Program-made: the position numbers and the translations under genes
Part shown: piece by piece, positions 16,082-26,265 of the stretch
Layout of the letters: each line of letters starts with the position of its first letter
Numbering within the stretch: the first letter of the stretch is position 1
Assembly (NCBI GenBank): GCA_021781455.1
Contig: JAJXWV010000075.1
Span: 23,525 to 87,524 of the forward strand
Source of the DNA: Acidobacteriota bacterium
Lineage (GTDB): Bacteria > Acidobacteriota > Thermoanaerobaculia > Gp7-AA8
Direction: 5' to 3'
DNA length: 64,000 nt
The notes under the pieces: model-generated
Databases searched by the model: none
Told to the model about the DNA's origin: nothing
Seen by the model: the letters and a program-made list of their open reading frames with translations, nothing else

Positions 16082-17701
16082 ATGAAGCGGCTTCTCGTAC
16101 TCTGCGCGCTCTTCGCATTCGCCAACACCGCTGTCGGGCAGACCGCCGGCCGGTACATCGTCGGCACGCGCCATCCGTCGCTGCAGGGCGCACGAGAAAT
16201 CCTGACCAACGAGCTCGAGCCGCGCAGCTTCCGCACAGCCGTTCCGTTCGAGTCGATCGACGGCTTCGCGGTCGACCTCCTTCCCGATGAAGTGACACGG
16301 CTCCGGCATTCGCCGAATGTCCGTTATGTCGAGCTCGATCAGGACGTCCACGCCCTGGCCGACACCATCGTCCCCGGAACCGAGACCATCCCGTTCGGCG
16401 TGACGATGATCAACGCGCCCGCGGTCTGGCAGTACAGCAAGGGCGGCGGGGTGATGAGCGGCATGCCGACCGTTCATATCGCCATCATCGACACCGGCAT
16501 CGCCTATCAGCACCCCGAGCTCGTGTCCGCGTTCCGGGGCGGCTGGAATGAAATCACGCAGCAGCCGGACCCGCTGGACGACAATGGACACGGCACCCAC
16601 GTCGCCGGAACGATCGCCGCGGCCCAGGACGGATCGGGAGTCGTCGGTGTCGCGCCTCAGGCCGACATCTATTCGATCAAGGTCCTCGATTCCTGCGGGA
16701 GCGGCCAGCTGTCGCGGATCGTCCAGGCCATCGACTGGGTGCTCAACGCCAAGAAAGTGATCGGCGGCAACTGGATCATGAGTCTTTCGCCCGGCTCCGA
16801 CCAGCCATCTCAGGCCGAGACCGAGGCCTTTCAACGCGCCGCCGACGGCGGGATCCTCGCGTTCGCGGCCTCCGGAAACAACTACAGCGACAACCCGGTC
16901 GACGGGCTCGCATTCCCCGCCGCGCTTCCGACGGTCGTCTCCGTCGGTGCTGTCGACTCGGCGGGGCAGATCGCATACTTCTCGCAACGCGGAAGGGATC
17001 TGAAAATTGTGGCGCCTGGGATGGAAACGCTGTCGACAGCCTTTGGCGAAAAGGTAACGACCAGCGACGGTCGAGTTATGTTCGGTACGCTCGGCGAGGC
17101 CGAGAAGCTCTGCTTACCGAGCCCTTCGATCGTGAGCCTGCCCTTTGTCTTCTGCAATCTTGGTGGTCCCTCCGATTACCCGCCATCTGTGCGAGGCAAG
17201 ATCGCTCTCGTCGAGCGGGGTACGTTCACATTCTTCGAGAAAGCCGAGTACGCAAAGCTCGCAGGAGCGGCCGCCGTTGTCGTTTACAACAACACCAGCG
17301 GGATTTTCGTGGCTTCTTTGGGTACTCCGGTCTCTGCGAATTCGATTGCCCCATTCGTGTTGATCTCTCAGCAGGATGGCACGGCCCTGAGATCAACTCC
17401 AGACGCGCTCGTAACCCTTTCATTCGGTTGCCCCGGGCACTTACTCATGCAGGGAACGTCCATGGCTACGCCGCATGCCGCCGCCGCAGCTGCTCTGCTC
17501 TGGTCCATGGCACCTGACGCGACGGCCAGCCAGATCGAGAACGCGATGCTGAACACAGCCCGCGATCTCGGAGCGCCCGGCTATGACACGACGTACGGCT
17601 TCGGCCTGGTCGACGTGCTCGCCGCAGCGAGGGTCGTCGCGCCGCAATTCTTCGCCGCGCACGCGCCCACCGGCCGTCCCTTCCCTCGGCGCGGCCACTA
17701 A
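16082..17701 (+). CDS. Secreted subtilisin-like serine protease (S8) with PA insert, copy 1
   Basis: A 539-residue exported subtilase. Signal peptide about residues 1-19, then a propeptide-like inhibitor domain (to about 95), then the peptidase with the triad D137 (AIIDTG), H170 (NGHGTHVAG) and S460 (GTSMATPH), plus the oxyanion segment AASGNN. A protease-associated (PA) domain of about 110 residues is inserted between the Asn and Ser motifs (GKIALVERGTFTFF). Start ATG 16082 (MKRLLVL) is chosen over ATG 16067. The PA part (about 17000-17460) appears lower in GC than its surroundings and holds TTA codons rare elsewhere, which may indicate later acquisition. The C-terminus ends PTGRPFPRRGH, nearly shared with the next gene. 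Confidence 0.9.
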   Translation: MKRLLVLCALFAFANTAVGQTAGRYIVGTRHPSLQGAREILTNELEPRSFRTAVPFESIDGFAVDLLPDEVTRLRHSPNVRYVELDQDVHALADTIVPGTETIPFGVTMINAPAVWQYSKGGGVMSGMPTVHIAIIDTGIAYQHPELVSAFRGGWNEITQQPDPLDDNGHGTHVAGTIAAAQDGSGVVGVAPQADIYSIKVLDSCGSGQLSRIVQAIDWVLNAKKVIGGNWIMSLSPGSDQPSQAETEAFQRAADGGILAFAASGNNYSDNPVDGLAFPAALPTVVSVGAVDSAGQIAYFSQRGRDLKIVAPGMETLSTAFGEKVTTSDGRVMFGTLGEAEKLCLPSPSIVSLPFVFCNLGGPSDYPPSVRGKIALVERGTFTFFEKAEYAKLAGAAAVVVYNNTSGIFVASLGTPVSANSIAPFVLISQQDGTALRSTPDALVTLSFGCPGHLLMQGTSMATPHAAAAAALLWSMAPDATASQIENAMLNTARDLGAPGYDTTYGFGLVDVLAAARVVAPQFFAAHAPTGRPFPRRGH

Positions 17702-17856
17702 CCCGTTTCGCCCTCCCTGAGCCACGGTCGCGTCCGCTTTCTTCCACGAAGCCAGTGGCGGGCGGTGTAACGACAATTTCGTATTTCGATTGACCCCTCT
17801 CGGAATTTGCGCCGGGGCAGAAAACCTTCTGCACAGAAACGCAACGAGGGAGCCAA

Positions 17857-19692
17857 ATGCAGCGAGCCATTGCCGTTCTTGCGGTCGCATTCCTTGCGGT
17901 GTCTGCCTTCGCCCAACAGCAGACTCATCGGTTCGTGGTCGGAGTCCGCGCCCAGCGTGACCATCACGCTCTCGTCAAAGAAGCCATCGACCTCGATGCA
18001 CCGGCGCTGGCCTCGCGCAGTTTCCAGGACTTCAGCCACATCGACCAGTTCGCGGCCGACCTGACCGACGACGAGGCCGCGGTGCTCCGGGAACGGAGCG
18101 ACGTCCGTTTCGTCGAGCCGGTCATGACCGTCCACGCCTATGAGACGCCGGCCGTTCGCGCGCCATTCAAGGCCGTCCCGCAATTCCGCGATCCGAACGT
18201 GCAGACCATCCCCTACGGCATCACGATGGTCCACGCGCCGGATACCTGGGTGGCCGACCACGGTGACAACGTCAACGTGGCCATCATCGACACAGGGATC
18301 GACTACACGCATCCCGACCTGAAGGACGAGTACGCCGGCGGCTACAACGCAATCTGCGCTTCCGACATCAATTGTGTAAACACCGCGAAAGTCACTGATC
18401 CCCTCGACGACAACGGGCACGGAACGCACGTGGCCGGGATCGTCGCCGCCGAGGACAACTCCATCGGTGTGGTCGGAGTGGCCCCGCACGCGCGAATCTG
18501 GTCCATCAAGGTCCTCGACAGCTCCGGCAGCGGAAGTACCGCGGACATCTCCGCGGGCATCGACTGGGTCGTGGCCAAGAAGGCCGCGATCGGGGGCAAC
18601 TGGATCATCAACATGTCGCTGGGAATCTGCGCAGATCCCACGAACACCCAGTGTGCGTCGACGCCCCCGCTGTCGATGCAGAGCGCCTGTCAAAGGGCCT
18701 CCGACGCCGGAGTGCTGATCTTCGCTGCCTCCGGAAACGACTCCGCCGCCGGCGCACCGGCTCCGGTCGGCTATCCGGCCGCGTTCTCGAGCGTCATGGC
18801 GGTCGGTGCCGTCGATTCGACACAGACGATTGCCGACTTCTCGAATCAGGGGCCGGAGCTGGCTGTCGTCGCCCCGGGTGTGGATGTGCTTTCGACCTAT
18901 CCGGTGGGCCAGGGCGTGAACTCCTACGCACAGAAGTCCTCGACGGTGTACAACGCGGACGGGCTGGCCGGCTCGAAACAGGGCACTGTGACCGGCCGCT
19001 TCGTCTACTGCGGAATCGGTGCGAGCGCCTCCGACTTTCCTGCTGCCGTGAAGGGAAACATCGCCCTGATCGAGCGCGGCACGGAAACGTTCAATACGAA
19101 GACGAAGAACGCCGTGGCCGCGGGCGCATCGGCCGTCATCATCTACAACTGCTCCGTGGCCGCATCGCCGAGCACCTGCGGCAACGACGATTTCAGCGGC
19201 GGGTGGACGCTGATCGGGAAGGTCGATTCCACCGGCCAGGCAAACCGCGGCTGCTCGGATCCGACCAGCCCGGTGTTCAGCACCTGCAAGGACGATCCCG
19301 CCGATCTGGCCTATCCGTGGCCGGTGACGATCCGCCTGGACAACGCCGACGGCCTGGCCTTCCGTTCGGACTCGAATGCCACGGTCACGGCGGCGAATCT
19401 CGCGGACGACTACGCGACGCTGAGCGGAACCTCGATGGCCACTCCCCATGCGGTGGGCGTGGCCGCGCTGGTCTGGTCCGCGGCGCCGACCGCCACGGCC
19501 AGCCAGGTGCGGCAGACCATCGTCTCGACCGCTCACGATCTGGGAGTCCCGGGGCAGGATCCGGTCTACGGGTTCGGCCTGGTGGACGCGCTCGCCGCGA
19601 CCAAGTCGATTGCGCCGCAGATCTTCGGCTCCGGCGCCACACCGCCGAAGGCGCCGCCGACCGGCCGACCGTACCTGAAGCGCGGGCACTGA
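17857..19692 (+). CDS. Secreted subtilisin-like serine protease (S8) with PA insert, copy 2
   Basis: A 611-residue paralogue of the preceding gene with the same order of parts: signal peptide (1-19, ending AFAQ), inhibitor-like prodomain, peptidase triad near D145 (AIIDTGIDYTHPD), H188 (NGHGTHVAG) and S526 (GTSMATPH), and a PA insert (GNIALIERGTETF). It is longer than copy 1 through extra cysteine-containing loops (for example CSVAASPSTCGN), likely disulfides in the secreted form. A GAGGGAG ribosome binding site precedes ATG 17857. The C-terminal PTGRPYLKRGH matches the tail of copy 1. It probably degrades extracellular protein and arose by tandem duplication; the 155-base gap could hold a separate promoter. 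Confidence 0.92.
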   Translation: MQRAIAVLAVAFLAVSAFAQQQTHRFVVGVRAQRDHHALVKEAIDLDAPALASRSFQDFSHIDQFAADLTDDEAAVLRERSDVRFVEPVMTVHAYETPAVRAPFKAVPQFRDPNVQTIPYGITMVHAPDTWVADHGDNVNVAIIDTGIDYTHPDLKDEYAGGYNAICASDINCVNTAKVTDPLDDNGHGTHVAGIVAAEDNSIGVVGVAPHARIWSIKVLDSSGSGSTADISAGIDWVVAKKAAIGGNWIINMSLGICADPTNTQCASTPPLSMQSACQRASDAGVLIFAASGNDSAAGAPAPVGYPAAFSSVMAVGAVDSTQTIADFSNQGPELAVVAPGVDVLSTYPVGQGVNSYAQKSSTVYNADGLAGSKQGTVTGRFVYCGIGASASDFPAAVKGNIALIERGTETFNTKTKNAVAAGASAVIIYNCSVAASPSTCGNDDFSGGWTLIGKVDSTGQANRGCSDPTSPVFSTCKDDPADLAYPWPVTIRLDNADGLAFRSDSNATVTAANLADDYATLSGTSMATPHAVGVAALVWSAAPTATASQVRQTIVSTAHDLGVPGQDPVYGFGLVDALAATKSIAPQIFGSGATPPKAPPTGRPYLKRGH

Positions 19693-19716
19693 GCAGGCGT
19701 TAGGCGGGCATAATCA

Positions 19717-19835
19717 GGAGTGCGGACGTCCTCGTCCGCATCCGCCGGACGTCTCGTCCGGCGGTGATACATCCGGACACGGCGAAGCGATCGGACGAGG
19801 ACGTCCGATCGCCGCCGACGGGACGTCCGCACTCC
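19717..19835. repeat. Palindrome built from GGACGTCC words
   Basis: Outer arms GGAGTGCGGACGTC (19717) and GACGTCCGCACTCC (ending 19835) enclose shorter palindromes TCCGCCGGAC/GTCCGGCGG and ATCGGACGAGGACGTCCGAT. No gene lies between the subtilase stop and the dehydrogenase start. Confidence 0.8.
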
Positions 19836-19907
19836 GAGTGACGCTTCGCCGGTCGAGAATGACACTCTCACCGTCCGGCACTCGTCACTTCGTTATCATC
19901 GCCCGCC

Positions 19908-20870
19908 ATGAAGCTCGTCGTCGTAGCACCGGAGTCGTTCCAGGATCTCGCTCTTCTTCGGCGGCTGGAGTCGCGTGACCTCGCCATCGTCGTCTCCGAA
20001 TCGACGGAAGTCCTGAAACGGGCCATCGCCGATGCCGATGCCATTGCGCTCGCGCCCCGTCACGGGCGGCTCCTGCGCGAGCTGTGGCCCCGCGCCTCCA
20101 AGCTCCGCTGGGTGCACACCCTCGGCGCAGGCGTGGACACGCTGCTCTTCGACGAGGTCGCGCACAGCGGCGTGATCGTCACCAACTCCCGCGGCCTTTT
20201 TGCCGACGCGCTGGCCGAGTTCGTCATCGCGGCGATGCTGTGGTTTGCGAAAGATCTGCGCCGCCTCGCCGACAATCAGCGCCAGCACCGATGGGAGCCG
20301 TACACGGTGCAGCGGCTGGAGGGACTCACCGTCGGGATCATCGGCTACGGAGGGATCGGACGCGCCGTTGCGCGCCGGTCGCACGCTCTCGGCATGCACG
20401 TCATCGCCACGCGCCGGCGCAGCGAGCTGGCCAGCGGCGACGCCATCGTGAGCCGCATGTACGAGGCTCGCGAGATCGACGCGCTCGTCGCCGAGTCGTC
20501 CTACCTCGTGCTCTCCACGCCGCTGACCGCATCGACGTATCGCCTGATGAACGCCAACAGGTTGTCGCTGATGCGCAGCGACTCGGTCCTGATCAACGTC
20601 AGCCGCGGCGAAGTGGTCGACGAACGAGTTCTGGTCGGACTCCTGCGCGATCATCGGATTCGCGGCGCGGCTCTCGACGTCTTCGAGAGCGAGCCGCTGC
20701 CCCAGTACGACCCGCTGTGGGCGCAGGACAACGTTCTGATCTCGCCCCACAGCGCCGACCACACCGGCGACTCCCACGCCCGCTCGATGGCGTTCTTCCT
20801 CGAGCAGCTGGACCGTTTCCAGCGAGGCGAGCCGCTCGAGAGTGTCGTCGACAAGCAGGAGCGGTACTGA
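19908..20870 (+). CDS. D-isomer-specific 2-hydroxyacid dehydrogenase
   Basis: A 320-residue NAD(P)-dependent reductase that interconverts a 2-oxoacid and a D-2-hydroxyacid. The nucleotide-binding motif is GIIGYGGIG (about residue 145), followed by a basic RRR after the second strand, which may favour NADPH. Catalytic residues are the Arg of NVSRGEVVDE, the Glu of DVFESEPLP and the His of ISPHSADHT. The substrate could be glyoxylate, hydroxypyruvate or a branched 2-oxoacid. Monocistronic, flanked on both sides by palindromic repeats. Confidence 0.9.
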   Translation: MKLVVVAPESFQDLALLRRLESRDLAIVVSESTEVLKRAIADADAIALAPRHGRLLRELWPRASKLRWVHTLGAGVDTLLFDEVAHSGVIVTNSRGLFADALAEFVIAAMLWFAKDLRRLADNQRQHRWEPYTVQRLEGLTVGIIGYGGIGRAVARRSHALGMHVIATRRRSELASGDAIVSRMYEAREIDALVAESSYLVLSTPLTASTYRLMNANRLSLMRSDSVLINVSRGEVVDERVLVGLLRDHRIRGAALDVFESEPLPQYDPLWAQDNVLISPHSADHTGDSHARSMAFFLEQLDRFQRGEPLESVVDKQERY

Positions 20871-20876
20871 GCCGAC

Positions 20877-20960
20877 GCAGGGACGCGCAGCAGCGCGTCC
20901 GCAACCCTGCTCACTTCCTGCCGACCACAGCTGCGGACGCGCTGCTGCGCGTCCCTACGC
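20877..20960. repeat. Palindrome built from GACGCGCAGCAGCGCGTCC
   Basis: CGCAGGGACGCGCAGCAGCG at 20877 and its inverse, ending GCTGCTGCGCGTCCCTACG, flank a 30-base spacer; each arm is itself self-complementary. It lies directly upstream of the groES promoter and may insulate it from the dehydrogenase gene. Confidence 0.8.
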
Positions 20961-20966
20961 TCCCCC

Positions 20967-20995
20967 TTGACAGAATAATCCGTCGCACCTATTGT
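20967..20995 (+). promoter_or_regulatory. groESL promoter
   Basis: TTGACA (20967-20972), a 17-base spacer and TATTGT (20990-20995) form a good sigma-70 promoter. Its -10 runs straight into the CIRCE operator. Confidence 0.75.
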
Positions 20996-21021
20996 TAGCA
21001 CTCACAAAGCCTGAGTGCCAG
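20995..21021. promoter_or_regulatory. CIRCE operator (HrcA binding site)
   Basis: TTAGCACTC, nine bases, GAGTGCCAG: the left half is the exact CIRCE consensus and the right half differs from GAGTGCTAA at two of nine positions. HrcA repressor bound here would shut off groESL until heat stress draws GroEL away from HrcA. hrcA itself is not in the window. Confidence 0.92.
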
Positions 21022-21105
21022 CCACTCGGCTCCTTCAGAGCACCTTATCGGCGGGCCCACCCGCTCGTAAACTCAAGAAAACACACCCGAAAGGAGAAGT
21101 CACGA

Positions 21106-21417
21106 ATGGCAACATCAACGGCAGTAAGCCTCAAGATCCGCCCGCTTTACGACCGCATCGTCGTCCGGCGCCTCGACGTCAAGGAGCAGGTGCGAGGCGG
21201 CATCATCATTCCCGACACGGCGAAGGAAAAGCCCCAGGAGGCCGAAGTCATCGCGGTCGGCGACGGCAAGTACGACGACAACGGCAAGAGGATCAAGCTC
21301 GACGTCAAGAAGGGCGACAAGATCCTGATCGGCAAGTACTCGGGAACGGACATCAAGCTCGAGGACATCGAATACACGATCCTTCGCGAGGACGAAGTTC
21401 TCGCCATCGTCGAGTAG
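21106..21417 (+). CDS. groES: Co-chaperonin GroES
   Basis: A 103-residue co-chaperonin that caps the GroEL ring and closes the folding chamber. Family landmarks are RPLYDRIVVRR at the start, the mobile loop with KEQVRGGIIIPDTAKEKPQ, the roof segment VIAVGDGKYDDNG and the C-terminal EDEVLAIVE. The ATG at 21106 has an AAAGGAG ribosome binding site; the frame is open upstream to 20992 but that part overlaps the CIRCE site and is not family sequence. First gene of the CIRCE-controlled operon with groEL. Confidence 0.97.
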   Translation: MATSTAVSLKIRPLYDRIVVRRLDVKEQVRGGIIIPDTAKEKPQEAEVIAVGDGKYDDNGKRIKLDVKKGDKILIGKYSGTDIKLEDIEYTILREDEVLAIVE

Positions 21418-21441
21418 GCGCGCGCACAACCCGGCTCCGCC

Positions 21442-23177
<1,736 letters not shown>

Positions 23178-23222
23178 GACCCAGGCATTCCTGCCTGCGC
23201 CGCAAGGACAATTTGCCACAAG

Positions 23223-23257
23223 AAGGGCGAGTCGAAAGACTCGCCCTTCACTTTTTC
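23223..23257 (+). terminator. Rho-independent terminator of groESL
   Basis: A perfect 11-base stem AAGGGCGAGTC/GACTCGCCCTT with a GAAA tetraloop, followed by CACTTTTTC. It also covers the last codon and stop of the gene on the opposite strand. Confidence 0.9.
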
Positions 23258-23519
23258 TCAGGCATGAGCACGGAGGCCAGCCGATCGCTTGCAAAGACCA
23301 GGCGCATGATTCCGTCGCTGGTCTTGTAGACCCAGATATCGGTGGGCGTTCCCTTGATGACCTGCGAAGGCGCTCCGAGAACATTCAGAACCTCGCGCCT
23401 CGTCAGTCCCGGCCGCAGTCCGGCTGAGGCTTGCCATACTCGATGCGCAGCGCCGCAGGCTGTGCGAACAGCGGAACACAAACGGTCGCGGTAAGGATCG
23501 CGTCGACAAGGATTCGCAT
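23248..23519 (-). pseudogene. BamE/SmpA-like small exported protein with apparent frameshift
   Basis: A good ribosome binding site (GAGGAGG) precedes ATG 23519, which opens a clear signal peptide (MRILVDAILTATVCVPLFAQ). That frame stops at 23403. The adjacent frame, ending at 23248, encodes a SmpA/BamE-like fold: LRPGLTRREVLNVLGAPSQV, then DIWVYKTSDGIMRLVFAS. The two halves fit one exported protein of about 90 residues but need a single-base shift between roughly 23420 and 23460. Either the gene is broken, or there is a sequencing error, or the downstream part is read from a TTG start without a signal. BamE-like proteins assist outer-membrane assembly; many small relatives are uncharacterised. 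Confidence 0.6.
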
Positions 23520-23826
23520 GCTGGTGCCTCCTCGGACAGTGAGTCGCGCGCCAGTCCTCAATCTAGGTCCCCCCTCTCGACAGCAACGGCGTTCAATTCC
23601 GACAGTGACGAGGGCTGCCGATCCAGAGTTCTCGACGAAAGGCCTGAGGACTCCCTTCGCTTTTAGGCGACCGTGCGGAAGCGCTGACCGCCTGGAGCTG
23701 CCGAGGCCGAGGCATATTCGTCGAGGGAAGCATGTGGACGTCTGCAAACGGCGTGTTTTCAAGATCTTCTTTGCTTCCGGCATCAACATTGCTGGCCACG
23801 CGAAGCAGACCAGCGGAGATCTCGAC

Positions 23827-23857
23827 AAGGACGGCGTAATCCGTCCTTTTTCTTTTT
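23827..23857 (+). terminator. Rho-independent terminator without an upstream coding gene
   Basis: Stem AAGGACGG/CCGTCCTT with a six-base loop (23827-23848) followed by TTTCTTTTT. No plus-strand gene ends nearby; the 300 bases before it contain no supported coding region, so it may end a small non-coding RNA. Confidence 0.7.
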
Positions 23858-23891
23858 GCGCCATCGCGCCAGGGATCGGAGGAGGGCTTCG

Positions 23892-24164
23892 ATGCGACAG
23901 TGGACGATGAAACTTCCGCGGGAGCTGCGGCACGGAGGCACTACCTACCGAATCGAGGTGATCGGCGTCGAGCGCAGTGACCGGACATGGGAAGGACGGC
24001 TCCGGTTCAGCGACGGTGACGAGAAGTCGGTCACGACCGGCGAAGAGACGAGCCAGCCGAATCGCGACGCACTCGAGTACTGGGCCACCGGCCTGGAAGT
24101 CGTCTATCTCGAGGGAGCTCTGCAGCGCGCCATCGACGCAGCGAATCGAGGAGGCTCGTCATGA
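23892..24164 (+). CDS. Hypothetical protein, 90 residues
   Basis: A small soluble protein starting MRQWTMKLPRELRHGGTTYR, with alternating strands (VIGVERSDRTWEGRLRFSDG) and a C-terminal helix (YWATGLEVVYLEGALQRAID). ATG 23892 is favoured over the upstream ATG 23856 by a GGAGGAGGG ribosome binding site. I do not recognise the family; the strand-rich core could be a small beta-barrel. Its stop overlaps the next gene by ATGA (24161-24164), so the pair is translationally coupled and probably works together. Confidence 0.7.
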   Translation: MRQWTMKLPRELRHGGTTYRIEVIGVERSDRTWEGRLRFSDGDEKSVTTGEETSQPNRDALEYWATGLEVVYLEGALQRAIDAANRGGSS

Positions 24165-24427
24165 GACTCGAGCCGATGGAGCTGTACGTGCTGGACTGCT
24201 TTCGAAGACGGGGCAAGGTTTCCCTGCGCCTCGACGAAATCGTCGCTGGCTGCACCGTCACACGCCGCAATGCCCTGACCCTGGCGCTGCTCCAGCTTTC
24301 CGACGATCAACACCTCGTGACACGACGAAAGGCGCGCGGAGGCGACATCATCGAGCTCACCGAAGAGGGAAAGCACTACGTCGCGCTGGCCGGCGACGAA
24401 GCCCGTGATCACATGGAGCGCGGCTGA
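24161..24427 (+). CDS. Small winged-helix-like hypothetical protein
   Basis: An 88-residue protein starting MRLEPMELYVLDCFRRRG. The order helix, helix (LDEIVAGCTVTRRNALTLALLQL), then a hairpin with LVTRRKARGGDIIELTEEG resembles a compact winged helix-turn-helix, which suggests nucleic-acid binding, but this is a fold guess, not a family match. It is coupled by ATGA overlap to the preceding 90-residue protein, and a strong hairpin terminator follows. Confidence 0.65.
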   Translation: MRLEPMELYVLDCFRRRGKVSLRLDEIVAGCTVTRRNALTLALLQLSDDQHLVTRRKARGGDIIELTEEGKHYVALAGDEARDHMERG

Positions 24428-24446
24428 ACGCAGTGCGCTGAAAACA

Positions 24447-24478
24447 AAACGGGCGAGCCCTGGTGGGCTCGCCCGTTT
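24447..24478. terminator. Bidirectional hairpin terminator
   Basis: Perfect 14-base stem AAACGGGCGAGCCC/GGGCTCGCCCGTTT with a TGGT loop. A- and T-runs on both flanks let it serve the plus-strand small genes and the minus-strand GGDEF-EAL gene. Confidence 0.85.
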
Positions 24479-24506
24479 CGTTTGGTGGACCCAAATGCGC
24501 TAGCTC

Positions 24507-26186
24507 TCAATGCTGCATGCGCAGCACGTCTGCAAGCGCGGGAGCGGGCATGGGCGCTCCGAAAAAGAATCCCTGCATGTCGGCGCAGCGGCGGTCGAGG
24601 AGGTACGACAGCTGCGCCTTGGTCTCGACGCCCTCGGCAACGATGCCGAGATCGAGGCCTTTGGCCATCATGATCATGGCCCGGACGATGGCGGCGTCAT
24701 CCGAGCGGTCGGTGACGTGGTGCACGAAGTTGGGGGCGATCTTCACCGAGTCGATCGGCATTTCTTTGAGGCGCACGAATGATCCGCCGCCGGTGCCGAA
24801 GTCGTCGATGGTGAGGCGGACGCCGATGTCCTTGAGCGAGCGCATCAGATCGACGGCGCGATCATTGGAGTTCAGCGTGCCCTCGGCGATCTCCAGCTCC
24901 ACCGAGCGCGGGCTGAGATGCTGACTGGCGATGGCTTCGTCGACGCTGCGCACGAACGGTTCCCCGACGGCGAGCTGGCGCGCGGAAATGTTGATAGCCA
25001 CGCGCACGTCGCGAAGCCCTTCGTGCTGCCACTGCTTGGCCTGACGGCATGCTTCGCCGATGACCCAGGTTCCGATTCGCTCGGCCAGGCCGCCCTCTTC
25101 GGCGGCTTCAAGGAATGCATTCGGACCGAGGACGCCGAGCTGCGGATGGCGCCAGCGCAGGAGGGCCTCGATGCAGTCGATGCGGCCGGTCTGCACGTTG
25201 ACTTCGGGATGGTAGTAGAGCTCGAGCTCGTTGCGGTCGAGCGCCGAGCGGACGCTCGCGGCGATGGCGGCGCGCTGCAGGGCGCGGGCATTCAGCTCCG
25301 GCTCGTGGAACTGGTAGCGTCCACGTCCGCGCTCTTTCGCGCTCAGCATCGCAGCCGCCGCAGCCCGGATCAGGTTCTCCGCATCGGTGCCGTCTTCCGG
25401 CAGCACGGCGATACCGATGCTGGCGTGCATCTCGATCTCCCGTCCCTCGATGACGAACGGGTGGGACAGCGCGTTGAGCACGCGCTGCGAGGCGATGGCA
25501 GCGTCGGTCCCGCTCTTCACCTTGGCCAGGAGGATCATGAATTCGTCTTCACCATAGCGGGCCAGCGAGTCTTCTTCACGCACGCAGGCGCTCAGGCGAT
25601 CGGCCACGGCCTTCAGCACTCGATCGCCGAATCCACGGCCAAACGAGGCGTTGATCACCTCGAAACGGTCGAGGTCGAGAAGCAGCACGGCCATCGGAGT
25701 GCCGCGCCGGCGCGCCTGCGCCAGGGCCACTTCGGTGCGGTCGACGAACAGCATGCGGTTGGGCAGCTGGGTGAGCGTGTCGTGGTAGGCCTGGAACTCG
25801 AACCGCTCCACGGCGACGCGCTGTTCGGTGATGTCGAACATCGCCCCTTCGAGAACCGGGGTGTGGTCCGGGTCTTCGACCAGTTTCAGGTTCTGCATGA
25901 CCCACACGACGCGTCCATCTTTACCGCGCATGGCTACCTCGATGCTGGAAACGATCCCCAGATCGCGCAGGGCCGCCGTCACTGTGTGGAAGTCCGAGGC
26001 GTTGGTGTAGTCGAACAGCCCATGGGACAGGAGTTCCTGGCGGGAACCGAAGCCGAGCATCCGTGCGCAGGCTTCATTGCAGTCCAGCAGCCGTCCGTCC
26101 ATGGCCTGACGAAAGGTGGCCACGAGCTCTAACGGTGCGAATGGGGAGTAGTTGCTCATACAAGTCTGGCAGTACACGTTTGCCAT
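24507..26186 (-). CDS. PAS-GGDEF-EAL cyclic-di-GMP phosphodiesterase, GGDEF degenerate
   Basis: A 559-residue cytoplasmic protein: PAS-like sensor (about 15-130), GGDEF (about 130-300) and EAL (about 305-555). The GGDEF motif is degenerate (RYGEDEF), so the domain more likely binds GTP or is silent. The EAL domain has EALLRW, NISARQL, the Glu of ELEIAEG, IDDFGTGGG, VAEGVET and MQGFFFG, which support hydrolysis of c-di-GMP to pGpG. One oddity is VKIAPNF where most active EAL proteins read KID, so an acidic residue close to the metal site is missing. Start ATG 26186 gives an N-terminal CQTC pair. It could balance the diguanylate cyclase at 2519-3682. Confidence 0.88.
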   Translation of the reverse strand: MANVYCQTCMSNYSPFAPLELVATFRQAMDGRLLDCNEACARMLGFGSRQELLSHGLFDYTNASDFHTVTAALRDLGIVSSIEVAMRGKDGRVVWVMQNLKLVEDPDHTPVLEGAMFDITEQRVAVERFEFQAYHDTLTQLPNRMLFVDRTEVALAQARRRGTPMAVLLLDLDRFEVINASFGRGFGDRVLKAVADRLSACVREEDSLARYGEDEFMILLAKVKSGTDAAIASQRVLNALSHPFVIEGREIEMHASIGIAVLPEDGTDAENLIRAAAAAMLSAKERGRGRYQFHEPELNARALQRAAIAASVRSALDRNELELYYHPEVNVQTGRIDCIEALLRWRHPQLGVLGPNAFLEAAEEGGLAERIGTWVIGEACRQAKQWQHEGLRDVRVAINISARQLAVGEPFVRSVDEAIASQHLSPRSVELEIAEGTLNSNDRAVDLMRSLKDIGVRLTIDDFGTGGGSFVRLKEMPIDSVKIAPNFVHHVTDRSDDAAIVRAMIMMAKGLDLGIVAEGVETKAQLSYLLDRRCADMQGFFFGAPMPAPALADVLRMQH

Positions 26187-26265
26187 ACTTCACGCTAAGT
26201 GCACGGGGGGAACTTTGCTATCGATCGATGGTTAAGGGGGGGTCTACCGAAGGATAGACGCGGCT

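Noticed and set aside
17698..19689. 663-codon frame antisense to the second subtilase
   Set aside because: Mirrors subtilase codons and shows no independent features.
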